Shown piece by piece: positions 4,641 to 8,873 of a stretch of DNA of 8,873 nt. The stretch spans positions 1-8,873 of the forward strand of contig JAAXHF010000090.1 in assembly GCA_012271025.1 (NCBI GenBank), read 5' to 3'. Under the pieces are notes generated by a model. That model was not told where the DNA came from. It did no database searches and saw only the letters and a list, made by a program, of their open reading frames with translations. Position numbers and translations under genes: made by a program. Each line of letters opens with the position of its first letter. Within the stretch, counting starts at the first letter, position 1. The stretch comes from Deltaproteobacteria bacterium (GTDB taxonomy: Bacteria; Desulfobacterota_B; Binatia; Bin18).

Positions 4641-6266
4641 ATGAACACTGAATACGCCTCCGAGCCGTCAAACCTCGGCCTTTGCTTTGACAACCGCTTT
4701 ACGCGCGAGCTGCCGGCCGACCCGGAAACCGACAATTACCGCCGTCAGGTCGAGCACGCCTGTTACTCGCGCGTCCAGCCGACCCGCGTGGCCCGACCCC
4801 GGCTGCTGGCCTACGCCTGGGAAGTCGCCCAAGAACTCGGCCTGAGCCGCGCCGAGTGCGAATCGGACGCATTCGTCGGGGTCTTTTCCGGCAACCGGGT
4901 GTTGCCGGACATGGACCCCTACGCCATGTGTTACGGCGGCCACCAGTTCGGTAGCTGGGCCGGACAGCTCGGAGACGGGCGGGCGATAAACCTGGGGGAG
5001 ATTGTCAACCAGGGGCGGCGCTGGGTCGTCCAGCTCAAAGGCGCCGGCCCCACGCCGTATTCCCGCCAGGCCGACGGTCTGGCCGTCCTGCGCTCCTCGC
5101 TGCGCGAGTTCCTGTGCAGCGAGGCCATGCACCATCTGGGCGTCCCCACTACCCGTGCCCTGAGCCTGATCGCAACCGGCGAGCAGGTCGTCCGCGACAT
5201 GTTCTATGACGGCAACCCCAAGCCCGAGCCAGGTGCGGTGGTGTGCCGCGTTGCGCCCTCATTTACCCGCTTCGGAAATTTTCAGCTGTTTGCCGCACGC
5301 GGAGAGACCGAGGTCTTGCAGCAGCTCCTGGACTACACCATCCGGACCGATTTTCCCCACCTCGGCCAGCCGTCGGCGGCAGTCTACCTGGCCTGGTTTC
5401 AGGAGGTGTGTGGCACGACCGCCCGGCTGATCGTGGACTGGCTGCGGGTCGGCTTTGTCCACGGGGTGATGAACACCGACAACATGTCGATCCTGGGTCT
5501 GACCATCGACTACGGGCCCTACGGCTGGCTGGAGGATTACGATCCCAAATGGACACCCAACACCACCGACGCGGTCGGTCGGCGCTACTGCTTCGGCAAT
5601 CAGCCCCAGATCGCCCAGTGGAACCTGGCCCAGCTGGCCAACGCTGTGCTGCCCCTGATCGGCCACACCAAAGCCCTGGAAGAAACCCTCAGCGGCTTTG
5701 TCACCGACTTCGAGAACGGCTGGCGAAGCATGATGGCCGGCAAGCTGGGGCTGCGGTCCTTTGAGCCGCAAAGCGACGACGAGCTGGTGGCCGAACTGCT
5801 GGCCATCCTGAGCCTGGTGGAAACCGATATGACGATTTTCTACCGACGGCTGGCCCAGCTTGAATTCGACGGTCACGCCTTCGACCGGGAACAGGCCGAC
5901 GCCGGAGCCCTGCCCGAGCCGCTGCTGGACGCCTACTACGCACCCGAACAGCTGAGCCGCGCTCACCGCACGCGGGTCGGCAGCTGGCTGCGCCGCTATG
6001 CAGCCCGTGTCCGTGCCGACGGGACCTCAGACGAAACGCGCCGGAAACGCATGAACGCCGTCAATCCCAAATATGTACTGCGCAACTATCTGGCTCAGCT
6101 GGCCATAGATAAAGCCGAGCAGGGCGACGCTGCGCTGCTGCACGAACTGCTCGACCTGCTGCGCCACCCCTACGATGATCAGCCCGACAAAGACGCCTAC
6201 GCCAGAAAGCGGCCCGACTGGGCGCGTCAGCGGGCGGGCTGTTCGATGCTGTCGTGCAGCTCCTGA
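4641..6266 (+). CDS. selO: SelO/YdiU protein adenylyltransferase (pseudokinase-fold AMPylase)
   Basis: SelO transfers AMP from ATP to Ser, Thr or Tyr of target proteins. In other bacteria and in mitochondria it is linked to redox and stress responses. The 541-residue product has the family landmarks: YGGHQFGSWAGQLGDGRA (98-115), QLKGAGPTPYSR (131-142), LRSSLREFLCSEAMHHLG (150-167), VCRVAPSFTRFGNFQ (201-215), GVMNTDNM (275-282, catalytic Asp280) and TIDYGPYGWLEDYDP (288-302, metal-binding Asp290). It ends LSCSS, the bacterial form of the conserved C-terminal Cys motif, where animal SelO has selenocysteine. Length is a little above the common 480-500. The ATG at 4641 is chosen over an upstream TTG (4587) because GAGGAAG precedes it and the family N-terminus begins about here. 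Stop and cobU start are 27 bases apart, so it may head the corrinoid transcript. Confidence 0.96.
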   Translation: MNTEYASEPSNLGLCFDNRFTRELPADPETDNYRRQVEHACYSRVQPTRVARPRLLAYAWEVAQELGLSRAECESDAFVGVFSGNRVLPDMDPYAMCYGGHQFGSWAGQLGDGRAINLGEIVNQGRRWVVQLKGAGPTPYSRQADGLAVLRSSLREFLCSEAMHHLGVPTTRALSLIATGEQVVRDMFYDGNPKPEPGAVVCRVAPSFTRFGNFQLFAARGETEVLQQLLDYTIRTDFPHLGQPSAAVYLAWFQEVCGTTARLIVDWLRVGFVHGVMNTDNMSILGLTIDYGPYGWLEDYDPKWTPNTTDAVGRRYCFGNQPQIAQWNLAQLANAVLPLIGHTKALEETLSGFVTDFENGWRSMMAGKLGLRSFEPQSDDELVAELLAILSLVETDMTIFYRRLAQLEFDGHAFDREQADAGALPEPLLDAYYAPEQLSRAHRTRVGSWLRRYAARVRADGTSDETRRKRMNAVNPKYVLRNYLAQLAIDKAEQGDAALLHELLDLLRHPYDDQPDKDAYARKRPDWARQRAGCSMLSCSS

Positions 6267-6293
6267 GCCTGCGGTTCATACGCCGACCCGCCC

Positions 6294-6827
6294 ATGACAC
6301 CGGTCGAGTCTCACCCCGACATCAGCCTGGTTCTCGGCGGCGCACGCTCGGGTAAGAGCACCTTTGCCGAAAGCCTGGCGAGCCGCTATAGCCGGCGGGT
6401 CTACATCGCCACCGCCGAACGCGTCGACGATGAGATGGTCCGCCGCATCGAAGCCCACCGCCGCCAGCGCGGGCCGGGCTGGCGCACGCTGGAGGTGCCC
6501 CTCGATCTCGCGGACGCCATTCGGCAGGAAAGTGCGCCCCAGGTGTGCCTGCTGGTCGATTGCCTGACGGTGTGGCTGGGCAACCTCATGCATCACGGGC
6601 GGGCGATAGACGCAGCCCAGGCCACGCTGCTCGACGTGCTGGCCGGGGCGTCCGGGCCGGTGGTCCTGGTCGCCAACGAAGTCGGCCTTGGCATCGTGCC
6701 GGACAACGCCGCAGCGCGGGACTTTCGTGACCACGCCGGCCGGCTCAACCAGGCGGTCGCCCGGCTGGCGACGCGCGTCTACTTTGTGGCTGCGGGGCTG
6801 CCCGCCATCCTCAAGGGGACTGAGTAA
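6294..6827 (+). CDS. cobU: bifunctional adenosylcobinamide kinase / adenosylcobinamide-phosphate guanylyltransferase
   Basis: CobU (CobP in the aerobic pathway) phosphorylates adenosylcobinamide and then transfers GMP to it, giving AdoCbi-GDP, the substrate of cobalamin synthase CobS. The protein has 177 residues, the family size. It has the P-loop GGARSGKS at 15-22, His55 in RRIEAHRRQR at the position of the guanylylated His of Salmonella CobU, LLVDCLTVWLGNLM (86-99, Walker B region), and NEVGLGIVPDN (128-138). It lies 27 bases after selO and 111 bases before cobO on the same strand. No clear Shine-Dalgarno precedes the ATG, so translation may depend on upstream ribosomes. The presence of a kinase-type CobU means the organism can complete or salvage cobinamide. 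Confidence 0.96.
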   Translation: MTPVESHPDISLVLGGARSGKSTFAESLASRYSRRVYIATAERVDDEMVRRIEAHRRQRGPGWRTLEVPLDLADAIRQESAPQVCLLVDCLTVWLGNLMHHGRAIDAAQATLLDVLAGASGPVVLVANEVGLGIVPDNAAARDFRDHAGRLNQAVARLATRVYFVAAGLPAILKGTE

Positions 6828-6898
6828 CTATCTGGTGCAGGAGCGGCGGCGGCTTGCAGGAGATACGGCGAGCACCCCCGACAGTCGGGCCGTTGGCC

Positions 6899-6928
6899 TT
6901 GACTCCGAACCGACGCTGCGTGTATATG
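6899..6928 (+). promoter_or_regulatory. possible internal promoter before cobO
   Basis: In the 111-base gap between cobU and cobO, TTGACT (6899-6904) and TATATG (6923-6928) are 18 bases apart. If used, transcription would begin within a few bases of the ATG at 6939, giving a nearly leaderless message, or a short leader to the ATG at 6969. No cobalamin riboswitch is recognisable in the gap. Confidence 0.35.
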
Positions 6929-6938
6929 GGCATCGCTC

Positions 6939-7541
6939 ATGTCCAGCGCCGACACACATAAGGAAAAGATGCAGGCTCTCCAGGCCGAGCATCGCAAGAA
7001 GGTGAGGGCCGCCCGTCACCCGAAGCGCGGTCTGGTGCTGGTCTACACCGGCGACGGCAAAGGGAAATCGAGTTCGGCCTTTGGCGTGATTGCCCGGGCG
7101 CTGGGCTGGGGCCAGCGGGTCGGCGTCGTGCAGTTCATCAAAGGCAAGTGGATGACCGGCGAGCGAAAGTTCTTCGCCGGATTTCCCGACCGACTCGTCT
7201 GGCACTGCATGGGCGAGGGATTCACCTGGAACACCCAGGACCGCGCCCGTGACACGGCCGCCGCAGCCGCCGCCTTCGCCACGGCACGGGAATTGATGGA
7301 GAGCGGCGACCGCGACCTGGTCGTGCTGGACGAGATCAACATTGCGCTCCGCTACGACTACCTGTCCGTCGAGACCGTGCTTGCGGGCCTCAGGGCGCGC
7401 TCGACCCGGACGAGCGTGATTCTGACCGGACGCGACGCCAAACAGGAGCTGATGGACTATGCCGACCTCGTCAGCGAGATGCGCGAGGTCAAGCATCCCT
7501 TCAAAGCCGGGATTAAAGCCCAGCATGGGATTGATTTCTGA
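6939..7541 (+). CDS. cobO: corrinoid adenosyltransferase, CobA/BtuR/CobO type
   Basis: This enzyme transfers the 5'-deoxyadenosyl group of ATP to the cobalt of reduced corrinoids, making the adenosyl form that CobU needs. The 200-residue protein has a charged N-terminal helix (KEKMQALQAEHRKKV), the unusual P-loop YTGDGKGKSSSAFG (36-49), VGVVQFIKGKW (61-71), LVVLDEINIALRYDYL (127-142) and the family ending [16 protein letters not shown]. The start is not settled. ATG 6939 has no Shine-Dalgarno; ATG 6969 (10 residues shorter) follows AAGGA closely and would still keep the family core. Its 3' end overlaps the next gene by 17 bases, so the two are likely co-translated. CobA/BtuR and CobO are the same family; the name does not decide between anaerobic and aerobic pathways. 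Confidence 0.96.
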   Translation: MSSADTHKEKMQALQAEHRKKVRAARHPKRGLVLVYTGDGKGKSSSAFGVIARALGWGQRVGVVQFIKGKWMTGERKFFAGFPDRLVWHCMGEGFTWNTQDRARDTAAAAAAFATARELMESGDRDLVVLDEINIALRYDYLSVETVLAGLRARSTRTSVILTGRDAKQELMDYADLVSEMREVKHPFKAGIKAQHGIDF

Positions 7542-8376
7542 GGCGCTGCCCCGGCTGACCGTTCTCGCCGTTGTGGTCTGCCTGATCGCGTGCAGCCCTG
7601 CCGAGCCGCCACCCCGCCTGGACCCGCCGACACGTATCGTCAGTCTCGACTACTGCGCCGATCAGTATGTGCTCAAGCTGGCGCCACGCGAGCACATCCT
7701 GGCCGTCTCGCCCGACGCGGAGAGAACCTTCTCGTATATGCGGGGTCAGGCACAGGGGCTGCGGCAGGTTCGTCCGCGAGCCGAAGCAGTGCTCGTCCTC
7801 CAACCCGATCTGGTTGTCCGTTCCTACGGTGGGGGACCGCAGGTCACCACGTTTGTCGAACGCATGGGCACGCCGGTGCTGCAAATCGACTTTGCCGACG
7901 ATCTCGACGGCATTCGGGATACGATCACGGCCGTTGCTGAGGGGCTGGAGCAGCCGGCACGCGGTGCGGAGGTGGTCGCCGAGATGGACGCTCGACTCGC
8001 AGCCCTGCGCGCCCTGCCGGACGCGCCGGAGGCCCTGTACATGACGCCGGCCGGCGTGACGAGCGGCCCCGGCACCCTGGTCCACGAGATGCTGCGCGCG
8101 GCGGGCCTGGCCAACTTCCAGCACGAGCCCGGCTGGCGCTCCCTGCCGCTCGAACGCCTGGCCTATGAACACCCCGACCTGGTGGCTGCGGTCTTGTGGG
8201 GAGCGACCAATCACGACAACGCCTGGAGCGCGGCCCGCCACCCCATCGCCCGCCGCCAACTTCGTGAGCGTCCAACCGTCCGGCTTGAGGGCGCCTGGGT
8301 CGCCTGCGGCGGCTGGTTCCTGCTGGACGCGATTGAGGCGCTGGCCACGACCGGACGCGGAGAGCCGGCGCGGTGA
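7525..8376 (+). CDS. periplasmic-binding lipoprotein, BtuF-like (corrinoid or iron-chelate ABC importer)
   Basis: This is the substrate-binding component of a FecCD/BtuCD-type ABC importer. The 283-residue precursor starts at an ATG inside the cobO 3' end. Its N-terminus ([19 protein letters not shown]) is followed by the lipobox LIAC, with Cys23 as the expected lipidated residue, so the mature protein would be membrane-anchored outside the inner membrane. The class III periplasmic-binding fold shows in [16 protein letters not shown] near the N-terminus, [14 protein letters not shown], then [19 protein letters not shown], a long connecting helix, and a C-terminal lobe ending with [12 protein letters not shown]. 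Placement directly behind cobU and cobO favours corrinoids, but binding proteins of this family also carry siderophores or haem, so the ligand is inferred. Its stop overlaps the permease start (GTGA). An in-frame start at 7459 is rejected because it would bury the signal peptide. Confidence 0.9.
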   Translation: MGLISEALPRLTVLAVVVCLIACSPAEPPPRLDPPTRIVSLDYCADQYVLKLAPREHILAVSPDAERTFSYMRGQAQGLRQVRPRAEAVLVLQPDLVVRSYGGGPQVTTFVERMGTPVLQIDFADDLDGIRDTITAVAEGLEQPARGAEVVAEMDARLAALRALPDAPEALYMTPAGVTSGPGTLVHEMLRAAGLANFQHEPGWRSLPLERLAYEHPDLVAAVLWGATNHDNAWSAARHPIARRQLRERPTVRLEGAWVACGGWFLLDAIEALATTGRGEPAR

Positions 8377-8873
8377 GCTTCAGCTGGCTCAATCTGACCC
8401 TGGCCGTGGCTGCCGTTGCGGCATTGGTGGCCGCCTGTTTTCTCGGTACGACGCCCATGAGCGTGCCCCGCGTCCTGGCCGCCTTCGTGGGCCAGGCTCC
8501 GGCCGGCGACAGCCTCGTGGTGTGGCACATCCGTCTGCCGCGGGCGGCTGCGGCGTTTGTGGTCGGCGCCGCCCTGGGGGCGAGTGGGGCGGCCCTGCAG
8601 GGGCTGCTGCGCAACCCGCTGGCGGAGCCGGGCGTCCTGGGCGTATCGGCCTCAGCGTCTCTGGCGGCGACCTTTGTCCTGTACTACGGCCTGGCCGACA
8701 CCTGGGCTTACAGTGTGCCGGTGGCGGCCATCACGGGCGCGTCCGCAGCCTCGGCCCTCATCGCCCTGGTCGCACTGCGCACGTCCTCGGTGGTGACCCT
8801 CATCCTGGTCGGCGTCGGCCTGTCGAGCTTTGCCGGGGCGACCATGGCGCTGCTGATGAATCTTGCCCCCAAC
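8373..8873 (+). CDS. FecCD-family ABC importer permease, BtuC-like, 3'-truncated by the window edge
   Basis: This is the membrane permease partner of the preceding binding lipoprotein. The GTG start overlaps the previous stop by 4 bases (GTGA), and the frame stays open to the last base, giving 167 residues of an expected roughly 330. Visible are a first transmembrane segment (residues about 8-26), the signature [18 protein letters not shown] (51-68), [19 protein letters not shown] (72-90), and further hydrophobic segments at about 92-107, 112-131 and 138-160. The family forms dimers of ten-helix subunits driven by a cytosolic ATPase, whose gene would be expected just downstream. Corrinoid specificity is suggested only by context. 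It does not appear in a simple ATG-based reading of this end because the start is GTG and the gene is cut. Confidence 0.92.
   Translation, partial: MSFSWLNLTLAVAAVAALVAACFLGTTPMSVPRVLAAFVGQAPAGDSLVVWHIRLPRAAAAFVVGAALGASGAALQGLLRNPLAEPGVLGVSASASLAATFVLYYGLADTWAYSVPVAAITGASAASALIALVALRTSSVVTLILVGVGLSSFAGATMALLMNLAPN

Noticed and set aside
5259..5966. Long minus-strand open frame opposite selO
   Set aside because: It is a by-product of GC-rich codon use in selO; no domain or start signal was recognised.
6828..6938. Cobalamin riboswitch between cobU and cobO
   Set aside because: The gap is short for the class and I could not find the conserved B12-box core on either strand; only a short CCCGAC/GTCGGG palindrome with a one-base centre is visible.
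7513..8259. Long minus-strand open frame opposite the binding lipoprotein gene
   Set aside because: The plus-strand frame carries a lipobox, family motifs and operon overlaps, so the opposite frame is a shadow.

Overview
This is a GC-rich bacterial window (estimated by eye in the 60s % GC) with densely packed genes. The gene set is GlnRS, SelO, type II toxin-antitoxin genes, and a corrinoid salvage and import cluster with a lipobox-bearing binding protein. It suggests a didermal, proteobacteria-like or deep-branching uncultured lineage. Nothing in the sequence fixes the taxon, and the composition break inside glnS means the contig could be a metagenomic chimera.

Layout. (1) Positions 1-1548 hold the 3' part of glnS. 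Positions 1554-2408 follow with a stand-alone ATP-grasp ligase of unknown substrate, directly behind glnS on the same strand. (2) Positions 2409-4640 are an accessory, scarred interval. It carries a complete minus-strand VapBC-type module (PIN toxin plus Phd/YefM-type antitoxin) with a recognisable promoter and operator. Next comes a HigBA-type pair whose toxin has lost its middle, then an unrecognised ORF whose last codons copy the 3' end of the ATP-grasp gene. A 38-residue membrane peptide gene with an excellent ribosome binding site follows on the minus strand, and then a short relic of a second vapBC locus. The ATP-grasp tail and the vapBC pieces occur twice in the same order, so the interval looks like an old segmental duplication or insertion hotspot later filled and eroded. 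(3) Positions 4641-8873 hold a plus-strand series: selO (protein AMPylase), cobU, cobO, a BtuF-like lipoprotein and the start of a BtuC-like permease. CobO adenosylates corrinoids, CobU activates adenosylcobinamide for nucleotide-loop assembly, and the last two genes form part of a FecCD/BtuCD-type importer. Together they read as a corrinoid uptake and salvage operon that continues beyond the window.

The most notable observations are: an abrupt change in third-codon-position composition within glnS; the repeated ATP-grasp tail fused to an unrelated ORF, with mostly synonymous differences; the vapBC relic; the gutted HigB toxin beside an intact antitoxin; and the small membrane protein. I found no rRNA, tRNA, CRISPR array, transposase or convincing riboswitch, and no wholly new multi-gene system.
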